DNA of 5,148 nucleotides, taken from Magnetospira sp. GTDB taxonomy: Bacteria > Pseudomonadota > Alphaproteobacteria > Rhodospirillales > Magnetospiraceae. The first letter of the stretch is position 1, and the number at the start of each line of letters is the position of its first letter. Shown one piece after another: positions 1-5,148 of the stretch. The notes beneath the pieces were generated by a model. The model saw only the letters and a program-made list of their open reading frames with translations, was not told the DNA's origin and ran no database searches. Both the position numbers and the translations under genes were made by a program. The DNA is taken from assembly GCA_028277325.1 (NCBI GenBank), contig JANQGL010000313.1, positions 1-5,148 of the forward strand, read 5' to 3'.

Positions 1-1
1 C

Positions 2-340
2 GGGCCGGGCGCCATGCTCCTGATCGGCGGCCTGCTGGCGGCCGCGTCGCACTTCCTCAAGACGGGCACCCGGGCGATGGTCAACATGTCCCCGGAGCCG
101 TTCAGCAACGTGTTCGTGTCGTTGGCCGAGGATCTGCTGCTGGTGGCCGGACTCGCCGCCGTCTTCCTGTTCCCGGTCGCCCTGCTCGCCGGCCTGGCGG
201 CGACCCTGCTGCTTGCCGCGTGGCTCGTGCCCCGCTTCTGGCGCGCCGTTCGGTGGCTTTTCTTCACCCGGCGCCCGGCGTCCGCGCGCCGGCTCGGTCG
301 ACGGACTCCGAACGCGGAAGACGCCTCCCTGCCGCGCTGA
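2..340 (+). CDS. DUF4126-family membrane protein, C-terminal part (5' end outside window)
   Basis: The reading frame is open from the left edge and ends at TGA 338-340, so only the last 112 residues are visible. The stretch KTGTRAMVN followed by SPEPFSN and SLAED is the pattern I recall as typical of DUF4126 proteins, which are small integral membrane proteins of unknown function. A first hydrophobic segment (LLIGGLLAAASHFL) precedes that motif. A long hydrophobic stretch (about codons 40-75 counted from the ATG at 14) could form one or two membrane passes. A basic tail rich in Arg follows (RRPASARRLGRR), which is likely cytoplasmic. The ATG at 14 is probably internal: family members are clearly longer than this, and the frame has no stop upstream of it. 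The next gene, msrA, lies 68 bp downstream on the same strand, so co-transcription is possible but not shown. Family assignment is fairly sure; function is unknown. Confidence 0.75.
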   Translation, partial: GPGAMLLIGGLLAAASHFLKTGTRAMVNMSPEPFSNVFVSLAEDLLLVAGLAAVFLFPVALLAGLAATLLLAAWLVPRFWRAVRWLFFTRRPASARRLGRRTPNAEDASLPR

Positions 341-347
341 CGGCGCC

Positions 348-376
348 TTGATCCGAGTCCGGCGCGGCGCCATATG
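348..376 (+). promoter_or_regulatory. Weak candidate sigma70-type promoter for msrA
   Basis: TTGATC at 348-353 matches TTGACA at four of six bases. After a 17-bp spacer comes CATATG at 371-376, which matches TATAAT at only three positions. A start near 383 would give a leader of about 25 nt before the msrA ATG. The -10 match is poor, and in a GC-rich genome such pairs can occur by chance; msrA might instead be read through from the upstream gene. Confidence 0.25.
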
Positions 377-408
377 GAGGGAGGCACGACAGGAAAAAGG
401 GTGGCCCC

Positions 409-1071
409 ATGCGGCTGTTCGACGACCGCAAGTCCCGCATGCCCGACCCCGCGGAAGCGCCGCCCGGCCGTGCGACCCCGATGCGGATCGCCGACCGGCA
501 CTTCGTGAACGGGCGCCCGCTCCGACCGCCCTTTCCGGACGGTCTTGAACTGGCATTGTTCGGCCTCGGCTGCTTCTGGGGCGCCGAACGCGGGTTCTGG
601 ACGGCGCCGGGCGTGTGGACCACGGCGGTCGGATACGCCGCCGGATACACGCCGAACCCCACCTACGAGGAGGTCTGCAGCGGCCGCACCGGTCACAACG
701 AGGTGGTCCGGGTGGTGTTCGACCCGAACCGGATCGCCTATGGCGACCTTTTGGCGCTGTTCTGGGAGTCCCACGACCCCACCCAGGGCATGCGCCAGGG
801 CAACGACCGCGGCACCCAGTACCGCTCCGGCATCTACGTCCATGACGAGGCCCAGCGGGCCGCCGCCAAGCGGACCCGCGGCGTGTTCCAGGACGCGCTT
901 CTCAAGGCCGGGCGCGGCACCGTCACCACCGAGATCCTCGACGCGCCGGAATTCTACTACGCCGAGGACCACCACCAGCAGTACCTGGCCAAGAACCCCA
1001 ACGGCTATTGCGGGCTGGGCGGCACCGGGGTGCGGTTTCCGGCTCCCAAGATGATTGTCTACAGGCCCTAA
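409..1071 (+). CDS. msrA: Peptide methionine-(S)-S-oxide reductase MsrA
   Basis: MsrA reduces the S-epimer of methionine sulfoxide, free or in proteins, and is recycled through an intramolecular disulfide and thioredoxin in the cytoplasm. The catalytic motif GCFWGAE places the nucleophile at Cys55. Glu98 (in GHNEVV), Asp133 and Tyr138 (GNDRGTQY) and Tyr200 line up with E. coli Glu94, Asp129, Tyr134 and Tyr197. The recycling cysteine is Cys201 in GYCGLGG. The second recycling cysteine of the E. coli enzyme (Cys206) is replaced by Arg209, so a one-step resolving scheme is expected. The usual GYAGGY is GYAAGY here. The 220 residues and the N-terminus (LFD, then PGR.TPM) match the long E. coli-type form, which supports ATG 409. 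A purine-rich AGGAAAAAGGGTGG (391-404) ends 4 nt before it. The 3' end faces the EAL gene with a 4-bp gap. Confidence 0.97.
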   Translation: MRLFDDRKSRMPDPAEAPPGRATPMRIADRHFVNGRPLRPPFPDGLELALFGLGCFWGAERGFWTAPGVWTTAVGYAAGYTPNPTYEEVCSGRTGHNEVVRVVFDPNRIAYGDLLALFWESHDPTQGMRQGNDRGTQYRSGIYVHDEAQRAAAKRTRGVFQDALLKAGRGTVTTEILDAPEFYYAEDHHQQYLAKNPNGYCGLGGTGVRFPAPKMIVYRP

Positions 1072-1075
1072 CGCC

Positions 1076-2776
1076 TCACCCCCAGGCCACGGTCGGACGG
1101 CCGCTGCGCGGGTCGTAGCGGACCGCGCCCTGTTGCTTGCCGTCGGCGGTCGGCTTGCCGAACAAGTACCCCTGGCCGAACTTCGCCCCCATGACCATCA
1201 GCTCGCGTGCCTCGTCCTCGTGCTCCACGTGCTCGCAGATGACCTCGAAGTCCATGCTGTGGCAGGCCTCGATGACGCTCTTGAGGATGTTGCGGGTGCG
1301 GGTGTCCTGCAGGAACCCGCGGACCAGAGAGCCGTCGATCTTGGCGTGGTCCGCCTGCACCCGGTTGAGCAGGGTGAACGAGGTGTTGCCCGATCCCACG
1401 TCGTCGATCGAGACCGCGTGACCATCCTTGCGCAGCCGCTGGACGGCCTCGTTGAGGCGATCCAGGTCCTCGATCATCGAGGTCTCGGTCACCTCGAAAA
1501 TGACCTGCGGGATGAAGCGGTTGTAGGACTGGTGGTGGGTAAGCTGGCGGAGCGATTCCAGGAACAGCTCGTTCTGGATGCTCTTGGCCGACAGGTTGAC
1601 CGCCACCGACGGCCGCCAGCTGTCCTCCTCCAGGCGTTTTTCCAGGGTGTGGAAGACCTGATGCACGATCACCAGATCGAGGTCGTGGATCATGCCCACC
1701 GATTCCGCGAACTGGATCAGCTCCAGCGGACTCATCAGGCCCTCGAACCGGGACAGCACCTCGTAGTGATCGACCACGCGCGATTTGAGGTCGACGATCG
1801 GCTGGAACGCCAGGTGGAAGTTGCGCGCCTCGATGATTCCCCGCAATTGCTGGATCCGGTCGACGGTCGACACCAGGTAGTCGTTCACCCCCTGCGACAG
1901 GCTCTTGATGTTGAAGGTGCCGGGATTCTCGTTGGCGAACTTGGACAGGCAGTGGACCAGGGCCTTGCTGGCGTCCTCCTCGCTCAGGGTCGAGGTGTCC
2001 AGCTTGGCGGTGACCGACTGGATGGTCACGTAGAGGGCGTCCTCGCCGAGGATGTTGCGCGCCTCCTCGTTGATGGCGTCGATCTTGCTCTGGTCCAGGC
2101 CCTCCTCGCCGACGTAGGAGAAGCGCTCCTCGGTCACCGCGCCGGCGGTGTCGCCGCCCAGCGACCAGGATCGCAGCATGGCGCCGAGGCGCTGCATGAA
2201 TTCGTCGACCTTGGCCGGATCGGCGTTTTTTTTCAGGTTCTTGAGGCCGGCCACCACCAGCATGCCCATCTCGTAGTCGGTTTCCGAGAGGTTGCCGGTG
2301 ATGGCCCGGTCGCGGACCTTGTCGGTGAAGGTCTTGGAATCGAGCAGGCCGGTCGCGTCGTCGCGCTTGAGACCGGGCGATTCCTGGCAGTACAGGCGGT
2401 TGTTCTGGACGATCGACAGGTGGTAGCGCGGATACTCGGCGGTCGGCAGGAAGAATCCGCCGATCACCACCGGGGTCGGCCGCGCGGGGTCCCCGGACGC
2501 GAGATTGAACGAGATCGGCTCCAGGCGCCCCTTGCGGTTCATGGTGCGCACCGATTCCTCGAACAGCGGCCGGTCGCCTTTCACGAACATCCGGCGGATG
2601 TCCTTGCCGACCAGGCTCTCCGCCCGGTCCAGCCCCCTGAAGCGAAGCCCGACCACCGAACCCTCGGCAAACCGGATCACGAACTCGTGATCGATCTCGA
2701 TCAGAAGATCCGCCAGCGCAAAGGCGAACGCCACGAACCGCCGCTTTCGGTCTTCGCCCTTCGCCGTTTCCGTCAT
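1076..2776 (-). CDS. PAS-like / degenerate GGDEF / EAL protein, probable c-di-GMP phosphodiesterase
   Basis: This 566-residue protein has no clear signal peptide or membrane segment, so it is probably cytoplasmic. Residues about 12-124 resemble a PAS sensor (ADLLIEIDHEF, LVGKDI). Residues about 140-300 look like a decayed GGDEF domain: the signature position reads TEERF (215-219) and no RxxD inhibitory site is seen, so cyclase activity is unlikely. Residues about 310-545 form an EAL domain. Its key residues match the RocR set with the right spacing: Glu339 (EVLSR), Asn394, Glu428 and Glu431 (EVTE), Asp458-Asp459, Lys479, Glu515, Glu518 and Gln535. Hydrolysis of c-di-GMP to pGpG is therefore likely. 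Loop 6 is DDVGSGNTSF instead of the common DDFGTGYSSL. ATG 2776 is chosen because GGAGCGGAG lies about 6 nt upstream and PAS-like sequence follows at once. The frame is open up to an ATG at 2926, but that extension resembles no domain. The PAS ligand cannot be told. Confidence 0.92.
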   Translation of the reverse strand: MTETAKGEDRKRRFVAFAFALADLLIEIDHEFVIRFAEGSVVGLRFRGLDRAESLVGKDIRRMFVKGDRPLFEESVRTMNRKGRLEPISFNLASGDPARPTPVVIGGFFLPTAEYPRYHLSIVQNNRLYCQESPGLKRDDATGLLDSKTFTDKVRDRAITGNLSETDYEMGMLVVAGLKNLKKNADPAKVDEFMQRLGAMLRSWSLGGDTAGAVTEERFSYVGEEGLDQSKIDAINEEARNILGEDALYVTIQSVTAKLDTSTLSEEDASKALVHCLSKFANENPGTFNIKSLSQGVNDYLVSTVDRIQQLRGIIEARNFHLAFQPIVDLKSRVVDHYEVLSRFEGLMSPLELIQFAESVGMIHDLDLVIVHQVFHTLEKRLEEDSWRPSVAVNLSAKSIQNELFLESLRQLTHHQSYNRFIPQVIFEVTETSMIEDLDRLNEAVQRLRKDGHAVSIDDVGSGNTSFTLLNRVQADHAKIDGSLVRGFLQDTRTRNILKSVIEACHSMDFEVICEHVEHEDEARELMVMGAKFGQGYLFGKPTADGKQQGAVRYDPRSGRPTVAWG

Positions 2777-2838
2777 GGCAACTCCGCTCCGGGGCGCCGG
2801 ACGCGGATGGCCAACTCCCGGCCCGACGCCTCGGTCGC

Positions 2839-2863
2839 TTATTCGCTTCACGCATAAGAATAA
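2839..2863. promoter_or_regulatory. AT-rich patch with short inverted repeat upstream of the EAL gene
   Basis: TTATTC (2839-2844) and GAATAA (2858-2863) form a 6-bp inverted repeat with a 13-bp spacer, in one of the few AT-rich patches of the window and 63 bp upstream of the EAL start. It is a plausible place for a promoter or operator of that gene. I could not find a convincing -35/-10 pair, an EcfG-type GGAAC/CGTT pair or a sigma54 -24/-12 pair. Six-base arms can arise by chance. Confidence 0.25.
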
Positions 2864-2962
2864 ACCAGCCGACCCGAAAGCGTCCAGTTGCCGTTGCAGG
2901 GCGGCGGTACGGACGTTCCGCCCCACCCGGCCCGGCCCACAATATCACCACGCCAAATTGCG

Positions 2963-2991
2963 AATACACCGACTCCGACAAAAGGTGTATT
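2963..2991. repeat. Perfect inverted repeat IR1 (8-bp arms, 13-bp spacer)
   Basis: AATACACC at 2963-2970 is exactly complementary, inverted, to GGTGTATT at 2984-2991. The dyad centre is at 2977. The arms are AT-richer than the surroundings. It could be an operator for a dimeric regulator or, if transcribed, a hairpin with a 13-nt loop. Its spacer contains the left arm of IR2, so the two hairpins cannot form fully at the same time. Confidence 0.7.
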
Positions 2992-3000
2992 TTTTGTCGG
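2975..3000. repeat. Perfect inverted repeat IR2 (9-bp arms, 8-bp spacer)
   Basis: CCGACAAAA at 2975-2983 is exactly complementary, inverted, to TTTTGTCGG at 2992-3000. The 8-bp spacer 2984-2991 is precisely the right arm of IR1. The dyad centre is at 2987.5, which is 10.5 bp from that of IR1. The repeat ends 22 bp before the ATG at 3023. It is not a normal Rho-independent terminator: the T-run is inside the stem, and no gene ends here. Confidence 0.7.
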
Positions 3001-3011
3001 CCCGGCGCCCT

Positions 3012-3015
3012 AGGG
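3012..3015 (+). promoter_or_regulatory. Shine-Dalgarno of the GNAT-like gene
   Basis: AGGG lies 7 nt upstream of ATG 3023 and supports that start. It is embedded in the 8-bp palindrome CCCTAGGG (3008-3015), only 8 bp downstream of the right arm of IR2, so local structure could affect ribosome access. Confidence 0.5.
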
Positions 3016-3022
3016 TCCGACC

Positions 3023-4555
3023 ATGGAGACCCCGTTCGACCCGCCGCCGCACCTCCTGCCCCTCGACGACGGCCTGGGGTCGCCCGGCTGCGCCGACGGG
3101 GCGGACTGCGCACGTCTCGTCTTCGGCCTGCGCCAGGGATTCCTCAACTACGCGCTGACCAAGAAGCTGTTCCTGAGCTACGGCCTGGGCGCGGCGCTGC
3201 GCCTGCCGGCCGCGCTGCGCGAGTCGGGAGTGCACGCGGTGGCCGCCCTCGACCTGACCCGGTTCGCCCGCATCGACGAGGCCCTGGAGGCGGCGCGGAC
3301 GATCACCGCGAAGCGCGGCCGGGTCACCCGCGAGGTGGCCCGCGCCAGGAACAAGGGCTACGGGGTGCGCCGTTTCGCCTGGGCGCAGCACCTGCCGGAC
3401 GTCCATGCCGTCCATCATTCCAAGCCGGTGCGCGACGGCCGGCCGATGCGCGCCGACTACCTGGCAAGCCTGGAGGAGATGGGGGGCGCCCCGACCGCGC
3501 CGGTGCCGCTGGCCGAGCCGCACTGCCCGCTGCACAACGACGCCGACTGGGGGGTGTTCCTGCCCTGTCCGGGGTATCGCCAGGGCGCCGTGACGACCGA
3601 CGCCCGGCTGGTCGGCTACCTGCGGCTGCGCCGGGTCGGCAACACCGCCTGGTACCGGCGCATCCTCGGGCACGGCGATTTCCTGTCCGACGGGATCATG
3701 TACCTGCTGCACTTCGAGGTCCTGCGCCACTGCCTGGAAACCCGGCCGCCCGGCCTGCGCTATCTGGTCTATCACCACTGGCGGGACCCGCGCGGCGACA
3801 CCCAGAACCCGTGGAAACGGCGCTGCCTGTTCGAGCCGCGCTGGGTCGCCCTGGAAAGCGACCGTCCCTGGCGACCGGATGACGGCTCCGGGCGGCCGGT
3901 CGCCGACGCCGACAAGCGGGACGCGGTGGCGCGCGCGCTGGCCGGCGACGCGGCGCCGTTCGAAGCCCACGGGACGGCGGCGGTGGACCGCTGGTGCCGG
4001 GCCTGGAGGCTCGGCGGCAGGGCGGACGGATTCACCTTCGACGCCGGACAGGTGCCGACCCTGGACGACCTGCTGCGCCTGCGCTCCCGGGACGTGCCGC
4101 CGGCCGCCCTCGACGGACTCGGCTCGGCGACCCTGCTCGGACCGGTCCCGCGGTTCGGCATCGAGACCCTGGCCCATCTGGCGGCGGCCCGACTCGACCG
4201 GGTGGACGTGGCGGCCGACGATCCGGCCCTCGCCGCGATCTATCCCCGGACCTGGCGGTTCGGTTCGGCCGCGCCGGCCGACCTGGTGATCCTCGACGAC
4301 CCGGACCGGGACGCCCTGCTGGCGGGATTGCCGGCGGCGGCGCGGCGGGCCGCCAGGCGCCTTATGATCGGGCTGCGGCGGGACGGCCTGAACGCCCTCG
4401 GGCTGCCGGCCGACGGCCACGCGCGCCCGAAAGGCGGGCAGGTGGCCGCGGCCCTGGGAGAGCGGCTCGGCCTCGCCCTGGCCGATCCCCGAGTCACCTA
4501 CCGGCACCGCGGCGACGACGGCACCTACTGGGTCGTCGCCGACACCGCCGGCTGA
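3023..4555 (+). CDS. Two-domain protein of unknown function: GNAT/FemAB-like N-terminal half, Rossmann-like C-terminal half
   Basis: I cannot name this 510-residue protein. Residues about 95-275 have the look of a GNAT/FemAB-type N-acyltransferase fold: GRVTREVARARNKGY (99-113), then HHSKPVRDGRPM and YLASLEEMGG, then LVGYLRLRRVGNTAWYRRILGHGDFLSDGIMYLLH split over 197-230, and LRYLVYHHW (245-253) before KRRCLFEPRW. The C-terminal half (about 345-510) has alternating beta and alpha segments with a GPVPRFGIETLA loop (373-384), an acidic strand end VDVAADDP (394-401) and ADLVILDDP (419-427), which resembles a nucleotide- or SAM-binding Rossmann fold without a recognisable full motif. No signal peptide or membrane segment is seen. 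Start ATG 3023 has AGGG 7 nt upstream. The 3' end overlaps the opposite-strand methyltransferase by 31 bp. Substrate, donor and reaction are unknown; a fusion of two domains is inferred. Confidence 0.75.
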   Translation: METPFDPPPHLLPLDDGLGSPGCADGADCARLVFGLRQGFLNYALTKKLFLSYGLGAALRLPAALRESGVHAVAALDLTRFARIDEALEAARTITAKRGRVTREVARARNKGYGVRRFAWAQHLPDVHAVHHSKPVRDGRPMRADYLASLEEMGGAPTAPVPLAEPHCPLHNDADWGVFLPCPGYRQGAVTTDARLVGYLRLRRVGNTAWYRRILGHGDFLSDGIMYLLHFEVLRHCLETRPPGLRYLVYHHWRDPRGDTQNPWKRRCLFEPRWVALESDRPWRPDDGSGRPVADADKRDAVARALAGDAAPFEAHGTAAVDRWCRAWRLGGRADGFTFDAGQVPTLDDLLRLRSRDVPPAALDGLGSATLLGPVPRFGIETLAHLAAARLDRVDVAADDPALAAIYPRTWRFGSAAPADLVILDDPDRDALLAGLPAAARRAARRLMIGLRRDGLNALGLPADGHARPKGGQVAAALGERLGLALADPRVTYRHRGDDGTYWVVADTAG

Positions 4556-5148
4556 CGCTTGCGCAGCCACAGGCTGCTTTCCACCGCGCCGTCCGGCAGC
4601 GGCAGGGCGCCGGCCACCGAGTCGCGCAACGACCCGGCCATCCGGGTCGCCACGTAGTGGCTCGCGAACAGGATCTCGTAACCGCCGCCGTGGACCAGCG
4701 GCGCCACCGCGAGTTGCTCGTTGTAGCCCCGCCAGCGCATGTGGGGCGGGTAGTCGTCGGGCAGGAACACGTCGTGCACGTGCAGGATGGCGCCGCCCGG
4801 CAGGGTGGGCAGGAGGCCGTTCAGCAGCAGGTCCACGTCGCTGCCCGGCATCGCCACGTGGCTGGAGTCGATGAACAGGACGTCGCCCGGCCCGAGCGCC
4901 GCGAAGACGTCCCGCCCGGCCGCGTGCAGCGGCACCCGGCGGACCGCGACGGGCAGTCCGTCGAGGGCGGCGCGCGGCGCCGGATCGATCGCGGTCAACC
5001 GGGTCGACAGGCCGCCGTCGCGGATCGCGCGGGCCAGGAAGCGGGTCGAATGCCCGGAGCCCACCTCGACGATCCGCGCCGGGGCGAGGCGGCGCCGGCG
5101 CCGCGCTGGACCCAGAGCTGGTTCCCGCGCCTCGACGGGGCGGCCGCC
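4525..5148 (-). CDS. Class I SAM-dependent methyltransferase, 5' end outside window or disrupted
   Basis: The motif VEVGSGHSTRFLARA (first V at 5064) is a SAM-binding motif I. It is followed by LTAIDP with the acidic strand-2 end, DVLFIDSSH, then HVHDVFLPDDYP and RWRGYNEQ, ending in ESSLWLRK. I recall this order from uncharacterised class I methyltransferases of alphaproteobacteria. The acceptor is unknown. The GTG at 5064 lies inside motif I and cannot be the true start, because the strand leading into it (PARIVEV) is coded upstream. The frame stays open to the right edge, but upstream of about 5095 it becomes an Arg/Pro/Ala-rich run with no resemblance to the family, and the expected conserved stretch is found on the other strand. 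The 3' end (TAG at 4525-4527) overlaps the convergent gene by 31 bp. The enzyme class is sure; the integrity of the 5' part is doubtful. Confidence 0.85.
   Translation of the reverse strand, partial: GGRPVEAREPALGPARRRRRLAPARIVEVGSGHSTRFLARAIRDGGLSTRLTAIDPAPRAALDGLPVAVRRVPLHAAGRDVFAALGPGDVLFIDSSHVAMPGSDVDLLLNGLLPTLPGGAILHVHDVFLPDDYPPHMRWRGYNEQLAVAPLVHGGGYEILFASHYVATRMAGSLRDSVAGALPLPDGAVESSLWLRKRQPAVSATTQ
5091..5102. repeat. 12-bp perfect palindrome at the suspected inversion junction
   Basis: GGCGCCGGCGCC reads the same on both strands. It lies where the minus-strand methyltransferase stops looking like its family and just before a plus-strand stretch that does look like it. It may have promoted strand switching, but GC-rich palindromes of this kind are common in such genomes. 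Confidence 0.6.
5104..5148 (+). pseudogene. Plus-strand fragment resembling the methyltransferase's N-terminal conserved motif
   Basis: In the frame of the TGG at 5119, the + strand reads TQSWFPRLDGAAA to the edge of the window. From memory, a (W/F)(F/L)PRLDxAxAYA stretch sits about 15-20 residues before the VEVGSGHS loop in methyltransferases of the neighbouring type. Here it lies on the opposite strand from that loop. It could be the start of an inverted second copy, an inverted piece of the same gene, or a chimeric end. Only 15 codons are visible, so chance similarity is not excluded. Confidence 0.3.

Larger units (their letters stand above)
2777..3022. other. Divergent intergenic region between the EAL gene and the GNAT-like gene
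   Basis: These 246 bp separate two genes that start in opposite directions, so both promoters must lie here or inside the neighbouring genes. Most of it is GC-rich, with two AT-richer islands: about 2838-2866 near the EAL gene, and about 2941-2999 near the + strand gene. The second island carries the interleaved inverted repeats listed separately. No small gene with a good ribosome site was found. Confidence 0.8.

Noticed and set aside
342..371. GGCGCC (342-347) and GGCGCC (366-371) as a terminator hairpin after the DUF4126 gene
   Set aside because: Each copy is itself a palindrome, common in GC-rich DNA, the spacer is 18 bases, and no T-tract follows.
374..408. ATG at 374 as an alternative start or leader peptide before msrA
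   Set aside because: It is in a different frame from msrA, and the GGAGGGAGG lies after it, not before it. The peptide has no recognisable features.
1055..2857. Long + strand open frame of 600 codons antisense to the EAL gene
   Set aside because: Its product is a repetitive Val/Leu/Asp/His/Gln mix with no domain. It mirrors the codon bias of the EAL gene, whose protein has complete catalytic motifs.
2777..2926. Upstream ATG at 2926 as the start of the EAL protein
   Set aside because: The 50 extra residues show no domain and little family likeness, while ATG 2776 has a good GGAGCGGAG site and leads straight into the PAS-like region.
3008..3015. CCCTAGGG palindrome before ATG 3023 as an operator
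   Set aside because: It is only 8 bp and overlaps the Shine-Dalgarno, which explains the purine half; there is no second copy nearby.
1068..3113. Minus-strand open frame of 681 codons in another frame of the EAL gene
   Set aside because: It is an Arg/Pro/Gly-rich shadow without motifs; the true frame carries the EAL signature residues.
2945..4570. Long minus-strand open frame of 541 codons antisense to the GNAT-like gene
   Set aside because: The product is low-complexity Gly/Arg/Val/Pro/Gln without motifs, as expected opposite a GC-rich gene. It would also start within a few bases of the methyltransferase end and run through the dyad region.
5062..5064. GTG 5064 as the true start of the methyltransferase
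   Set aside because: It would cut the first beta strand leading into the SAM-binding loop, and coding for PARIVE continues upstream in frame.

Overview
The window is very GC-rich and densely coded. It looks like a chromosomal segment from an alphaproteobacterium, most plausibly a member of the Rhodospirillales/Azospirillum group. That placement is an inference from four things: the high GC, the E. coli-like long-form MsrA, the PAS-(degenerate GGDEF)-EAL architecture, and the style of the DUF4126 and methyltransferase proteins. No rRNA, tRNA, CRISPR array, transposase or phage gene was seen.

Layout, left to right. (1) The 3' end of a DUF4126-family membrane protein (2-340, +), cut by the left edge. 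(2) After 68 bp, msrA (409-1071, +), a complete peptide methionine sulfoxide reductase A. (3) Tail to tail with it, only 4 bp away, a gene for a cyclic-di-GMP phosphodiesterase-type EAL protein (1076-2776, -). (4) A 246-bp divergent intergenic region (2777-3022). This is the only stretch with AT-rich patches, and it carries two perfect, interleaved inverted repeats between 2963 and 3000. (5) A two-domain protein of unknown function (3023-4555, +), with an N-terminal GNAT/FemAB-like half and a C-terminal Rossmann-like half. (6) Overlapping its 3' end by 31 bp on the opposite strand, a class I SAM-dependent methyltransferase (4525 to the right edge, -).

The genes do not form one obvious pathway. 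MsrA is protein repair and the EAL protein is second-messenger signalling. The GNAT-like protein and the methyltransferase form a convergent pair that could modify a cell-surface or small-molecule substrate, but nothing in the window shows this. The EAL gene and the GNAT-like gene share the divergent control region, so joint regulation is possible.

Two observations deserve most attention. The first is the interleaved dyads in front of the GNAT-like gene, whose centres are 10.5 bp apart. The second is the right edge, where the conserved motif expected just before the methyltransferase's SAM-binding loop appears on the wrong (+) strand, directly after a 12-bp perfect palindrome. That arrangement points to an inversion, an inverted duplication or a chimeric (fold-back) assembly end.
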